Of a stretch of DNA of 64,000 nt, positions 50,505-59,455 are shown one piece after another. The stretch comes from Mucilaginibacter geliditolerans (GTDB lineage: Bacteria > Bacteroidota > Bacteroidia > Sphingobacteriales > Sphingobacteriaceae): positions 620,001-684,000 of the forward strand of contig NZ_JACHBY010000003.1 in the NCBI RefSeq assembly GCF_014200495.1. The letters are read 5' to 3'. The notes beneath the pieces are model-generated. The model was not told the DNA's origin. It did no database searches and worked only from the letters and a program-made list of their open reading frames with translations. The first letter of the stretch is position 1, and each line of letters opens with the position of its first letter. The translations under genes were made by a program, and so were the position numbers.

Positions 50505-51589
50505 TCATAGCCATATTCATAACTCTTTTTTTTATGGTACTGCGCTTTACGGTGTCGTTGTTTAACTTTCTGTCAAACCCTAAACTGCCCCATATAAAAA
50601 AGCCTTATGGCCAGCTCGTGTCTATATTAATACCGGTGCGTAACGAGGAGGGGAATATTTTAACCCTGCTCCAATCCATACAAAAACAAGATTACGGTAA
50701 TTATGAAGTGATCATACTGGATGATGATTCAACAGATGATACCTACCGGGTTTGCTCGGAATTTGCGGCTGAACACCCGCGCTTTAAAGTGATAAAAGGT
50801 AAAAAATTACCGCACGACTGGCTGGGAAAAAACTATGCCTGCTACCAATTGGCCAAACAAGCCAATGGTGATTACTTTTTGTTTTTAGATGCCGATGAAC
50901 AGGTATATAATGGATTGGTCAATAGTGCTGTGCACCGCATGCACCTGTATAATCTCGGCTTATTAAGCCTGTTTACCAACCAGCAAATGGTTACGTTAGG
51001 CGAGAAGATAGTAGTGCCGCTTATGCACTTTATACTTTTAAACCTGTTGCCATTGCGCCTGGTTTATCTTACTAAAAACAGTTCAGTTGCAGCGGCAAGC
51101 GGGCAGTTTATGTTGTTTGATTCAGCGCTTTACCGGCGGCACGAATGGCATAAGCAGGCTAAGGACAAGGTGGTTGAGGATGTAGAGATCATGAAAATTG
51201 TAAAAGCCGCAGGTTATAATGGCGAAGCTTTGCTGGCCAATGGCATGATTAGCTGCCGCATGTATAAAGGTTATACTGACGCGGTTAATGGCTTAAGTAA
51301 AAATTTTTTGGCGGCATTTAATTACAGCACTATGTGGCTGCTCATTTACCTGGTGGTAATTATTGGCGGCCCTATGATCATATTAATGACATTGAACTTT
51401 CAGCTGATATTATTTATGGTGGGTTTAATTATTCTTACCCGTATCATGATCTCCTTATCGGCGAGCCAAAACGCGTGGCTCAATGTGTTGCTGCATCCTG
51501 TACAAATGGTTAACTTAATGCTGATAGCATTTGTGGCTATCCAAAAATATCTCACTAAAACCACGGTATGGAAGGGCCGCCAAATTTGA
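50501..51589 (+). CDS. family 2 glycosyltransferase, 362 aa
   Basis: Membrane GT-A enzyme: an N-terminal helix (IIAIFITLFFMVLRFTVSLF), SILIPVRNEEGNI, the DDDSTD and LDADEQ motifs for nucleotide-sugar and metal binding, VVEDVEI catalytic-site region, and two to three C-terminal helices. The arrangement resembles CruG/CrtQ-type carotenoid glycosyltransferases. It overlaps the PlsC-like gene by 4 bp and the CruF-like gene by 22 bp, so all three are made together. Confidence 0.88.
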   Translation: MIIAIFITLFFMVLRFTVSLFNFLSNPKLPHIKKPYGQLVSILIPVRNEEGNILTLLQSIQKQDYGNYEVIILDDDSTDDTYRVCSEFAAEHPRFKVIKGKKLPHDWLGKNYACYQLAKQANGDYFLFLDADEQVYNGLVNSAVHRMHLYNLGLLSLFTNQQMVTLGEKIVVPLMHFILLNLLPLRLVYLTKNSSVAAASGQFMLFDSALYRRHEWHKQAKDKVVEDVEIMKIVKAAGYNGEALLANGMISCRMYKGYTDAVNGLSKNFLAAFNYSTMWLLIYLVVIIGGPMIILMTLNFQLILFMVGLIILTRIMISLSASQNAWLNVLLHPVQMVNLMLIAFVAIQKYLTKTTVWKGRQI

Positions 51590-52245
51590 AACCAAAACCA
51601 TACGAATCATCGAAAAGCTCACAGCTTACGCTTATTATAATTATTGTACTTTTTCATACGGTGGGGGTTATCGGCTTGTCTATGCCATCCCTTCGCCCCA
51701 TTTTTTTACAGTTAGTCCCCTGGCATATATTGTTAATGCTGATAGTAATTGTTGCCAGTCACAGGCCGCTGGATTACCGCATATTATTATTTGCCCTGCT
51801 GATATTTATAATAGGTTACGCCGCAGAGTGGATAGGCATACACAAAAACTGGCTGTTCGGTAGTTACAACTACGGCACAACCCTGGGCCTTCAGTTTTAT
51901 GATATCCCGTTAATTATAGGCGTGAATTGGTTTCTGCTGATTTATTCTGCGGGTGTTTTGATGCAGCAATTGAGGATCAGGAGTGTTTTTAGTCGGATAA
52001 TAACCGGGGCAATTGTTTTGGTTTTGCTGGATCTGCTGATAGAACCCGTTGCCATAAAATTGGATTACTGGCATTGGGCTGATAACATCATCCCCCTAAG
52101 TAATTATGCAGGTTGGTTTTTGCTGAGTGCTTTAATGCTGTTTGTATTTGAAAAATTCAATTTTAAAAAGCAAAGCATAGTAGCGCCGGTGTTTTTGCTG
52201 ATACAGGTTGTGTTTTTTGCTGTTTTGAGATTGATAATTATATAA
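51568..52245 (+). CDS. CruF-like carotenoid biosynthesis membrane protein, 225 aa
   Basis: Polytopic membrane protein with about six helices of the carotenoid biosynthesis family (DUF422) that includes CruF, the gamma-carotene 1',2'-hydratase. Conserved-looking loops are GYAAEWIGIHKNWLFGSYNYG, LLDLLIEPVAIKLDYWHW and the acidic EW and EP sites within helices. It starts inside the glycosyltransferase gene. A CruF hydratase would provide the hydroxyl that a CruG-type enzyme glycosylates. Confidence 0.85.
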   Translation: MEGPPNLKPKPYESSKSSQLTLIIIIVLFHTVGVIGLSMPSLRPIFLQLVPWHILLMLIVIVASHRPLDYRILLFALLIFIIGYAAEWIGIHKNWLFGSYNYGTTLGLQFYDIPLIIGVNWFLLIYSAGVLMQQLRIRSVFSRIITGAIVLVLLDLLIEPVAIKLDYWHWADNIIPLSNYAGWFLLSALMLFVFEKFNFKKQSIVAPVFLLIQVVFFAVLRLIII

Positions 52246-52342
52246 TTCCCTCCCTTGGGAGGGGTGCGGCTGATTGTGCGGTGGCAGGGAGGGGTTTCGC
52301 CGCAGATTACCCCTACCTGCCCTTCCCCAGGGAAGGAATCGC
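52245..52342. repeat. dispersed CCCTCCC-GGGAGGGG element, copy 1
   Basis: Starts ATTCCCTCCCTTGGGAGGGG, contains GGCAGGGAGGGGTTT and closes with CCTTCCCCAGGGAAGGAATC. Related copies occur at 56834-56941 and 60361-60482. It begins right at the stop of the CruF-like gene. Confidence 0.85.
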
Positions 52343-52421
52343 CCCAGGCCTTCGCTTTTTTAAAGTACAAGACACAAAATATTGCGTCTCTATGTGGGTG
52401 TATTTGTTTAATTTTTTACCG

Positions 52422-52429
52422 TAAATTTG
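52422..52429 (+). promoter_or_regulatory. -7 box before ispH
   Basis: TAAATTTG, a perfect TAnnTTTG, ends 7 nt before the ispH ATG, so the leader would be only a few bases. No -33 TTG lies at the usual distance. Confidence 0.5.
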
Positions 52430-52436
52430 CAGCACA

Positions 52437-53288
52437 ATGGGAGAGTATAATCTACAGGTTACCATAGACCAGGATTCGGGCTTTTGCTTTGGAGTGGTTT
52501 ACGCTATTGATATGGCCGAAGAAATTCTGGCCGATGACGGCTACCTGTATTGCCTTGGCGATATAGTGCATAATGATGAAGAGGTGGAACGCTTAAAAGC
52601 CAAAGGTTTGCGCATTATTGAACATGAAGCACTTAAAGATCTCAAAAACGAAAAGGTACTCATCCGCGCGCATGGCGAGGCTCCTGATACTTACCGTACC
52701 GCTTTAGAAAATAATATTACCCTTATTGATGCCTCATGCCCTGTAGTATTAAAGCTCCAGAACCGCATCAAAAATTCATATGACTCCAACGAGAAGATCC
52801 TCATCTTCGGTAAACACGGTCATGCCGAGGTAATTGGTTTAGAAGGCCAAACCAATGGCGAGGCCCTGGTTTTTCAGGATATTGCCGAACTGGATAATGT
52901 GGAGCTACCCCATAACATCACCCTTTACAGTCAGACTACTAAAAGTATGGCGAAGTTCTACAGCGTAAAGGATGAACTGATCTCACGCGGATATGATCTG
53001 AAAGCAAATGATACGATCTGTCGCCAGGTATCCAACCGGGATAAGGACCTGCCAAAGTTTGTTGCGAAGTTTGATAAGATCGTATTTGTATCGGGCCGGA
53101 AATCATCCAACGGCAAGGTGCTGTATGAGGTATGCCTTAAAAATAATCCCAACACTTATTTTATATCATCAGCCAGCGAACTCGACAAAGCGTTGTTCGC
53201 TCCCGGTGATAAAGTAGGCATAGCCGGTGCAACATCAACCCCCATGTGGCTGATGCAGGAAGTAAAAGCGGAACTGGAAAGATTCTAA
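52437..53288 (+). CDS. ispH: 4-hydroxy-3-methylbut-2-enyl diphosphate reductase, 283 aa
   Basis: Last step of the MEP isoprenoid pathway, producing IPP and DMAPP. Iron-sulfur ligands are Cys17 (SGFCFGVV), the Cys of ASCPVV and the Cys of DTICRQVSNRD. HG motifs IRAHGEAP and FGKHGHAEV and the C-terminal GATSTPMWLMQEV match the family. Isoprenoid supply suits its neighbours, which look like carotenoid genes. Confidence 0.97.
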   Translation: MGEYNLQVTIDQDSGFCFGVVYAIDMAEEILADDGYLYCLGDIVHNDEEVERLKAKGLRIIEHEALKDLKNEKVLIRAHGEAPDTYRTALENNITLIDASCPVVLKLQNRIKNSYDSNEKILIFGKHGHAEVIGLEGQTNGEALVFQDIAELDNVELPHNITLYSQTTKSMAKFYSVKDELISRGYDLKANDTICRQVSNRDKDLPKFVAKFDKIVFVSGRKSSNGKVLYEVCLKNNPNTYFISSASELDKALFAPGDKVGIAGATSTPMWLMQEVKAELERF

Positions 53289-53298
53289 TATTTTCTCT

Positions 53299-53386
53299 AT
53301 GTCATTGCGAGGAGGAACGACGAAGCAACCTCGTCGCATTCAATATGCAAGCGACGAGGTTGCCGCGCTATCGCTCGCAATGACAT
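53299..53386. repeat. dispersed palindromic element, GTCATTGCGAG family, copy 4
   Basis: An 88-bp palindrome: ATGTCATTGCGAG at the left, CTCGCAATGACAT at the right, with inner arms AACCTCGTCGC / GCGACGAGGTT. Sits between ispH and the CrtW-like gene. Confidence 0.87.
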
Positions 53387-53394
53387 GATGGTAT

Positions 53395-53402
53395 TAAATT
53401 TG
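53395..53402 (+). promoter_or_regulatory. -7 box before the CrtW-like gene
   Basis: TAAATTTG matches TAnnTTTG and lies 17 nt before the ATG at 53420, just beyond the palindromic element. No clear -33. Confidence 0.45.
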
Positions 53403-53419
53403 TACATTACCATTATCAC

Positions 53420-54106
53420 ATGCAAAAGCGCCACTCAAATACTGGTTTATTAGTAGCCCTGCTGGTTATCGGTAGCTGGGTAACATCAATTATTTTGTTA
53501 ATGCGCTGGCAGGTAAATTTTGCAAACCCTTTGCTATACGTGTTCATTTTAGTGCAGATGCATTTGTATACGGGGTTGTTCATCACCGCGCATGATGCTA
53601 TGCATGGCACCGTTTCATCAAACAAAACATTAAATAATTTAGCGGGATATCTCTCCACATTGCTTTATGCTTCATTCTGGTATCCGAAGTTATATACCAA
53701 GCATCACCAGCATCATAACCACGTTCATACTACGGATGATCCCGATTATCACGAGGGCAATTTTATACAATGGTATGTTCGGTTTATCCGCAACTACTTA
53801 TCCATTTGGCAAATTGTGGTGATGGCTGTACTATTTAATATTTTAAAGATCTGGATCCCGCAGCCAAATCTGCTGTTGTTTTGGGTAGCACCATCATTAT
53901 TAAGCACAGTGCAATTATTTTATTTTGGCACTTACCTGCCGCATAAAGGCGAGCATAATAATAAACACCAGGCACGAAGTCAGTCCCGTAACCATTTGCT
54001 GGCATTTTTGTCCTGCTACTTTTTCGGTTATCATTATGAGCACCATGATTCGCCGGGAACGCCGTGGTGGAAATTATGGAAAGAACCCGCTGGCCCATCA
54101 AACTAA
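53420..54106 (+). CDS. crtW: CrtW-like beta-carotene ketolase / fatty acid hydroxylase superfamily, 228 aa
   Basis: Membrane di-iron enzyme with the three His boxes in CrtW order: FITAHDAMHGTV, KHHQHHNHVH and YHYEHHDSPGTPWW. FGTYLPHKGEHNN between boxes two and three is also typical of CrtW. Four hydrophobic segments are visible. The expected reaction is introduction of 4-keto groups into a beta-ring carotenoid. Other members of this superfamily desaturate fatty acids, but the GTYLPH and PWW motifs favour a ketolase. Confidence 0.85.
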   Translation: MQKRHSNTGLLVALLVIGSWVTSIILLMRWQVNFANPLLYVFILVQMHLYTGLFITAHDAMHGTVSSNKTLNNLAGYLSTLLYASFWYPKLYTKHHQHHNHVHTTDDPDYHEGNFIQWYVRFIRNYLSIWQIVVMAVLFNILKIWIPQPNLLLFWVAPSLLSTVQLFYFGTYLPHKGEHNNKHQARSQSRNHLLAFLSCYFFGYHYEHHDSPGTPWWKLWKEPAGPSN

Positions 54107-54110
54107 AGAA

Positions 54111-54132
54111 GCCCAAACATAGATGTCTGGGC
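54111..54132. terminator. terminator after the CrtW-like gene
   Basis: GCCCAAACAT / ATGTCTGGGC, a 10-bp stem with one mismatch and a 2-nt loop, immediately after the stop. Weak U-tract. Confidence 0.55.
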
Positions 54133-54171
54133 CTTAGCGGATAAAATTAATTAACTATTTACATCAGCTTC

Positions 54172-55494
54172 TTATTCTGGAAGGTTAACATTTGGGGTTT
54201 TACCAGGATTACAAGTAAAGCTTTCATAATCCGTAGCTGTTTGCGGTACAAAGCCACCTGTAAACATATTATACCCCGTTCCGTTAACGGCATTTCCATA
54301 ATCCGTTCTTGAAAAATGATCATCATGTGTTGTTGTAGTAAAGTAACTGCTGGTTAACTGTATCCATTTGCCATGGGGGGTTACAATATATTGATCCTTC
54401 ATGGTCATTCCACGGCGTTTATAACTATTTAGGCCACCGCCAAAATCCTCAACAAATGAATACAATCCATACATATTAGGGTGACTCACCGGCTTATAAT
54501 ATTTGGCAATTAAATTCCATTTATTATTCAGGAAAATGAAGCCCGTGTAAGTAACGCCACCAGTATCAGGTACAGAATGTACTAAGAATTTGTAAGATGT
54601 CTCTGTTGTCCATGGATAAACAGCAATGGCGTGCCTTCCGGTGCCCTCGTTTCCAAAAGTTTCTTCGGTAGTTACCAAATCTCCTTTTGAAATCAATTGT
54701 ACAGCATATGCTGCAGGTACCTGGTTTGGATCATTGCTGTCATAATCACTAAACACTGAGAACAATATCCTCCTTTCGGTAGGGCTATTAACCTGTATGC
54801 CAAAATAGCCTGAATTAAAGCCATTAGCCATAAAAAAACTGTTAACAATGTCACTTTCTTTATGAACTTTTATCTCATTATAAAACCAGGATGCAGTATC
54901 TCCGGATGGAATATTATAACCATCGTGTACCGCAGGGCAGGTTCTGTAGCCCGATTTATTATAGTAGGCGTTTACACTGGCTGCTCCCGATATGATTAAC
55001 GACTGTACATCAGGAAAATAACCTCCATTTTTGATTTTTCCTATAATTTCAAAATGCTTAATGCCTGTATTCTTAATGTTTACTGTTCCAACAGGTATTG
55101 CTGTATATAAAGAGTTTTGCGGAACTTGTACAGTAAGTGTTTGATCTTCTATTTTAATAATAAGGGCACAGTTTCCGGCAGGCGCTTTAGCCATTATTGA
55201 AACATCTAGGGTTCCGGTAATATTAAAAGTAGTATATACTCTTGCAGTATCTGTTTTGCGTGTCCAGTCGGATGTTCCTCCACTGCCAATACTGATATAG
55301 TCTTCATCTGGTATTCCATAGCCATTACTCAACGCAATAGTATCTGCAACTGTAGATGTTAGCAGGTTTTTATTGGTTGTTGTAAGAATGCGGGATTCAT
55401 TATCCGTAGTTTTAACATCCTTTTTGCAGGAATTTAAAAAAGGCATTACTGATCCAATAGCAATAGCCATAATAAAGTGTGCTTTTTTAATCAT
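54172..55494 (-). CDS. DUF3472/DUF5077 lipoprotein, 440 aa
   Basis: Signal peptide with lipobox FLNSC, so lipid-anchored and periplasmic or surface-exposed. An N-terminal carbohydrate-binding-like DUF5077 domain (about residues 55-175) is followed by DUF3472 (about 195-440) with GIQVNSPTERRILFSVF and YSFVEDFGGGLNSYKRRG. Bacteroidetes proteins of this build occur with polysaccharide-use genes, but no activity is established, and no sugar-uptake genes are adjacent. Confidence 0.8.
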   Translation of the reverse strand: MIKKAHFIMAIAIGSVMPFLNSCKKDVKTTDNESRILTTTNKNLLTSTVADTIALSNGYGIPDEDYISIGSGGTSDWTRKTDTARVYTTFNITGTLDVSIMAKAPAGNCALIIKIEDQTLTVQVPQNSLYTAIPVGTVNIKNTGIKHFEIIGKIKNGGYFPDVQSLIISGAASVNAYYNKSGYRTCPAVHDGYNIPSGDTASWFYNEIKVHKESDIVNSFFMANGFNSGYFGIQVNSPTERRILFSVFSDYDSNDPNQVPAAYAVQLISKGDLVTTEETFGNEGTGRHAIAVYPWTTETSYKFLVHSVPDTGGVTYTGFIFLNNKWNLIAKYYKPVSHPNMYGLYSFVEDFGGGLNSYKRRGMTMKDQYIVTPHGKWIQLTSSYFTTTTHDDHFSRTDYGNAVNGTGYNMFTGGFVPQTATDYESFTCNPGKTPNVNLPE

Positions 55495-55655
55495 AATATT
55501 TTCGTTTTGGTTAAAGTGTGATTAAATATAAATGATAGCATTTGTAATGTTTTTACTAAACACTGCACAATCGATTGCTTAAATACTTGTATTGCAAATT
55601 CTTGAATGATATTCCGGAGTGTTTTCTAATCATCTATTCGTAATAAAATGAAGCA

Positions 55656-55688
55656 TTTGAAAATTCAGGAGCAAAATATTTACTTTTG
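55656..55688 (+). promoter_or_regulatory. consensus promoter of hemH
   Basis: TTTG (55656-55659), a 21-bp spacer and TACTTTTG (55681-55688), all within the Bacteroidetes consensus. The hemH ATG at 55698 follows after 9 nt, so the leader is very short. Confidence 0.7.
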
Positions 55689-55697
55689 CCCTTCATT

Positions 55698-56714
55698 ATG
55701 AGCAAAAAGGGAGTTTTACTGGTCAATCTAGGTACGCCTGATAGTCCTTCAACCGCGGATGTGCGCAAATACCTCAGAGAATTTTTAATGGACCCCAGGG
55801 TAATTGATGTAAACCCTGTTTTACGTACAATATTGGTTAAAGGCCTTATAGCCCCTACCCGCGGACCGAAATCAGCCAAGCTTTATCAGCAGATCTGGGA
55901 TGAAAAAACCGGATCGCCACTTTTGCATTACAGCAAGCTACAGCAACAATTATTACAGGACCGCTTAGGCGACGAATATATGGTTGAACTCGCCATGCGT
56001 TATCAAAGTCCATCGATAGAATCAGCATTGACAAGGTTGAAAGATGCTTTAGTGCAGGATATACAGGTGATACCGATGTTCCCGCAATATGCATCGGCAA
56101 GTACAGGGTCAGTGTATGAAAAAATAATGGACATTGTAGCTAAATGGCCAACATCGCCAAATATAGCTTTCATTAACTCATTCCATGATAATGAGCTGAT
56201 GATCGAAACCTTTGCTAATAACGCGCAAAAACATGACCCTGAAAGTTATGATCATATCCTGTTCAGCTTTCATGGCTTGCCGCAAAGGCAATTGATAAAA
56301 GCGGATCATACACATAGTTATTGCCTGAAGGCTGATGGCTGCTGCGAAACGCTTAACGATACCAATAAATTCTGCTATTCGGCGCAATCACACCATACCG
56401 CGAAGCTCATCGCCCAAAAATTAAATATCCCGAAGGAAAAATATACCATTTGTTTTCAGTCGCGCCTGGGCAACGACCCCTGGGTACAGCCTTATACCAG
56501 CGAGATAGTAGCCAACTTAGCCAACGAGGGCAAAAAACGCCTGCTGGTATTTTGTCCGGCCTTTGTTGCCGACTGTTTGGAAACAGTATTTGAAGTAACC
56601 AAAGAATACGGCGACGAATTTAAAGCCTTAGGCGGTGAACATGTGCAATTAGTGGAAAGCCTTAACGATTCCCCAACGTGGATTGATGCGCTGGAGAAAA
56701 TGGTGAGGGAGTAA
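55698..56714 (+). CDS. hemH: ferrochelatase, 338 aa
   Basis: Inserts ferrous iron into protoporphyrin IX. I chose the ATG at 55698 (MSKKGVLLVNLGTPDSPS), because the upstream TTG at 55686 overlaps the promoter -7 box. Motifs: NLGTPDSPSTADVRKYLREFL, ILFSFHGLPQRQLIKAD (catalytic His) and the C-terminal LVFCPAFVADCLETVFEV with Glu. Cysteine-rich segment YCLKADGCCETL resembles an iron-sulfur-type insertion. Monocistronic, divergent from the DUF3472 gene. Confidence 0.96.
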   Translation: MSKKGVLLVNLGTPDSPSTADVRKYLREFLMDPRVIDVNPVLRTILVKGLIAPTRGPKSAKLYQQIWDEKTGSPLLHYSKLQQQLLQDRLGDEYMVELAMRYQSPSIESALTRLKDALVQDIQVIPMFPQYASASTGSVYEKIMDIVAKWPTSPNIAFINSFHDNELMIETFANNAQKHDPESYDHILFSFHGLPQRQLIKADHTHSYCLKADGCCETLNDTNKFCYSAQSHHTAKLIAQKLNIPKEKYTICFQSRLGNDPWVQPYTSEIVANLANEGKKRLLVFCPAFVADCLETVFEVTKEYGDEFKALGGEHVQLVESLNDSPTWIDALEKMVRE

Positions 56715-56833
56715 TCTAATCTTTAATCGTCCGCTTTTATAATAGATGCTTTGTTCAGCAGGACAAAACAGAAAATCATTCCATTGTTTGTGGAGACACC
56801 ATACGTGTTCGGAAGATGGCGTTTTTGTTTTTA

Positions 56834-56941
56834 ATTCCCTCCCCACGGGAGGGGTGCGATTGGATGAGAAGTGGCAGGGAGGGGTTATACACCAACCAAT
56901 CTGCTAAACCCCACCCTTCCCCGCCCCAAGGCGGGAATCGC
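56834..56941. repeat. dispersed CCCTCCC-GGGAGGGG element, copy 2
   Basis: ATTCCCTCCCCACGGGAGGG at the left, GGCAGGGAGGGGTT in the middle and GGCGGGAATCG at the right. The wider gap 56715-57106 also has an inverted repeat ATTGTTTGTGGA / TCCACAAACAAT (56782 and 56955) and a hairpin GTTTGTG / CACAAAC (56988-57005). No gene is seen there. Confidence 0.82.
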
Positions 56942-57106
56942 ACACGGCCAATGCTTCCACAAACAATACGTTAGCATACTGGCAGCTGTTTGTGGGGACA
57001 CAAACAACGGGATAAAACAAGCGACAAGATGCTTCGTTCAGCATGACAATTCATTTTTTTATAGCCCGTGCCAGCAATGACGTTTTACCACTTGCTTAGT
57101 ATGACC

Positions 57107-57610
57107 CTAGGAGTTTATCAATTCCTCCAGATATTCCGGGCTCAGGTGTAAACCATCGGCTATAAGGGCGGCTTGCAGGTAAAAATCCTCGCGCTCGGCC
57201 AGTTTATCAGTTATAAAGGCAATCAGTTCATCGCCATGTTTATCACGCAGCAGGGGGCGTTTGGCTTTGCCATTTTCCAGCCTGTCGGCCAGAGTTTTGG
57301 GCGATAGTTTTATGTAAACTGTTTTGCCATTCGCGTTCATCCAATCCATATGATCGAAAAAGCAGGGTAGCCCACCGCCTGTGGATACTACCGCGTTTTC
57401 AGGATATTTGGTTTGTTTTAACACCCTTGATTCCAGCTCACGGAATGATTCTTCACCAAAACTTGAAAAATATTCAGCTATGCTCATGCCGGCCTGTTCT
57501 TCAAGTACGTGGTCAAGGTCAATAAACTCATAACCCAGTTTAGCGGCAAGCTTGCGGCTCCAGGTGGTTTTACCACAGCCCATAAATCCTACAAAAAATA
57601 TCAGGCCCAT
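57107..57610 (-). CDS. aroK: shikimate kinase, 167 aa
   Basis: Phosphorylates shikimate at the 3-position in aromatic amino acid synthesis. Walker A GFMGCGKTT (residues 8-16), shikimate-binding EFIDLDHVLEEQAG, and VVSTGGGLPCF and the lid Arg in KAKRPLLRDKHGDE. The gene follows the BT_3928-like gene by 1 bp and is the last of a three-gene minus-strand run. Confidence 0.96.
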   Translation of the reverse strand: MGLIFFVGFMGCGKTTWSRKLAAKLGYEFIDLDHVLEEQAGMSIAEYFSSFGEESFRELESRVLKQTKYPENAVVSTGGGLPCFFDHMDWMNANGKTVYIKLSPKTLADRLENGKAKRPLLRDKHGDELIAFITDKLAEREDFYLQAALIADGLHLSPEYLEELINS

Positions 57611-57611
57611 C

Positions 57612-58796
57612 TTATAGTTTCTGCAAATATTGTTTTACCAGGTCATCATACTTTGGCAGCGAGTGATAATGCCATTTATTAATGATAACCCCATTCTTTA
57701 ATAATAACACACCCGGATTGGCGCGCACCATTTCCTTAAGCGGCACTTCATCAACATAAAATATTTCGCTTACCAGCTTATGCTCTTTAGCGAATGGCTC
57801 AGCAACGCCCGCAGGACTTGAAGTGAGCAATACAGTACGTATGTTATAGTTGTGGATAAGATCCAAAGCCATAGCGTTAATGCGGTTTATGGCATCGGCG
57901 TTGGTATCATTCAAATCCCAGGCCACTATCACCAGGCTGTAAAACGGATTACTCAGCAGTTCATTGGTATAATCGTTACGCTGTGCATCATTTATGGTGA
58001 GGTCCTGAATTTTGGGCGTATAACCTTTCTTTATCAGGCGTGATTCCGGCTGACCAACTATTTGCCAGTTATTATCCTTCCAAATATTGCTTTTGATGTA
58101 CTCCTTATCGGTCATTGTTTTGGTAGCGTGACTAGCCTTGTTTTGCAGGTGATAGGTTTGCTCAAACTCATCAGGGTGTGCTCCCGGCGGGGTTTTCATC
58201 TCGTCAGGAATACTGGCGCCTACTTTATAAGGCAGAAAATCAAGCACAGGCAAAAAGTTATAGGTATATAAGCCCACGCCAATTGACAATATTACAGCCA
58301 GTATTAAAAGGCCATCACTTGTTTTAGGTGAAAATATAGGGCGAATACCGGCACGATGCTTAAACAATAACAATATCAGCAGCAATAAAACCAGGTCCTT
58401 GCTGAACGACTGCCATGGGGTAAGCACAATGGCATCGCCAAAGCAACCACAGGTTTGTACCACTTTAAAATATGCCGAATAAAAGGTCAGGAACGCGAAG
58501 AAGATGATGATCAGTAACAAGCCCCAGGCCACCTGCTTGCCGCGTACGCCAATAAGCAGCGCAAAGCCCAGTATCATTTCCATAGCACATAAAAAAACGG
58601 CCATAGTAAGCGCAAGGCCATCTAAAAAGGTAATATGGAACACCTCAAAGTATTCCTGCAATTTGTAGGAAAAGCCCAGCGGGTCATTAGCCTTTATCAG
58701 CCCTGAAAAAATAAAAAGCAGGCCAACCAGGAGTCTGGGTATCCATACCCATGCGGGGGCTGTCGTATTTTTTTGTGTCGATCTTCTTTTTGCCAT
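57612..58796 (-). CDS. BT_3928-family membrane protein (DoxX-like plus thioredoxin-like), 394 aa
   Basis: The N-terminal half has a DoxX-like group of four helices (WIPRLLVGLLFIFSGLIKANDP, MAVFLCAMEMILGFALLIGV and others) with a CGCFGD motif; Bacteroidetes homologues carry the BT_3928 family name. The C-terminal half is a periplasmic thioredoxin-like domain (SLVIVAWDLNDTNADAINRI to ANPGVLLLKNGVIINKWHY), without a CxxC. It lies between DUF1599 and aroK, a conserved Bacteroidetes neighbourhood. Role unknown; possibly membrane redox. Confidence 0.85.
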   Translation of the reverse strand: MAKRRSTQKNTTAPAWVWIPRLLVGLLFIFSGLIKANDPLGFSYKLQEYFEVFHITFLDGLALTMAVFLCAMEMILGFALLIGVRGKQVAWGLLLIIIFFAFLTFYSAYFKVVQTCGCFGDAIVLTPWQSFSKDLVLLLLILLLFKHRAGIRPIFSPKTSDGLLILAVILSIGVGLYTYNFLPVLDFLPYKVGASIPDEMKTPPGAHPDEFEQTYHLQNKASHATKTMTDKEYIKSNIWKDNNWQIVGQPESRLIKKGYTPKIQDLTINDAQRNDYTNELLSNPFYSLVIVAWDLNDTNADAINRINAMALDLIHNYNIRTVLLTSSPAGVAEPFAKEHKLVSEIFYVDEVPLKEMVRANPGVLLLKNGVIINKWHYHSLPKYDDLVKQYLQKL

Positions 58797-58819
58797 ATCA
58801 ATCAGCCTTATAACGGCGA

Positions 58820-59356
58820 TTAGGGGTTCAGTTTTATTAACGCAAAAACAGCATAGTTCAGCATATCCTGGTAGTTAGCTTTTATACCTTCTGATGCCAG
58901 TGTGAGCCCTTTGTTGTCTTCAATTTGTTTTACGCGCAATATCTTCATTAAAATAAGATCGGTTAATGAGCTGATGCGCATATCGCGCCAGGCCTCGCCA
59001 TAGTCATGGTTTTTGGCCAGCATCAGGTCTTTAGTTTCCTTTACTTTTTCATCATACAATACGCTAACCTCATCGGCCGGCAGTTCAACCGGTGTTTCAG
59101 GGCCGCATTCCAGCTGCAGCATAGCCATAACGCAATAATTCACAATACCGATGTATTCGCTGGTAATATCCTCATCCACTTTCGATACCTTTTTTTCCTC
59201 CAGCGTGCGGATGCGCTGCGCCTTTATAAATATCTGGTCGGTGATTGATGCCGGGCGCAGTATGCGCCAGGCTGTGCCATAGTCGTGGGTCTTTTTTATA
59301 AATAGCCCTCTACAAGTGTTAATTACTGCGTCGTATTCGTTTGATGTATTACTCAC
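58820..59356 (-). CDS. DUF1599 protein, 178 aa
   Basis: Two repeats of the DUF1599 domain: LFIKKTHDYGTAWRILRPASITDQIFIKAQRIRTLEE and LMLAKNHDYGEAWRDMRISSLTDLILMKILRVKQIED. The repeated K-x-HDYG-x-AW motif suggests a nucleotide-binding fold related to nucleotide pyrophosphohydrolases. First gene of the run with the BT_3928-family gene and aroK, and divergent from folP. Function not established. Confidence 0.92.
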   Translation of the reverse strand: MSNTSNEYDAVINTCRGLFIKKTHDYGTAWRILRPASITDQIFIKAQRIRTLEEKKVSKVDEDITSEYIGIVNYCVMAMLQLECGPETPVELPADEVSVLYDEKVKETKDLMLAKNHDYGEAWRDMRISSLTDLILMKILRVKQIEDNKGLTLASEGIKANYQDMLNYAVFALIKLNP

Positions 59357-59455
59357 TATTGAATGTTATGGGTTGTATGTTGCCGGCTTTCCTTTTTCTA
59401 AAGATATAAAGTAAATTACACCCGTAAAATTTTTCAACCATCAACAAAAATTTCA

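Noticed and set aside
52104..52467. Short frames across the CCCTCCC repeat near ispH
   Set aside because: They are translations of repeat DNA and overlap the real CruF-like and ispH genes.
55686..55697. TTG start for hemH
   Set aside because: It overlaps the -7 box TACTTTTG; the ATG at 55698 gives the family N-terminus.
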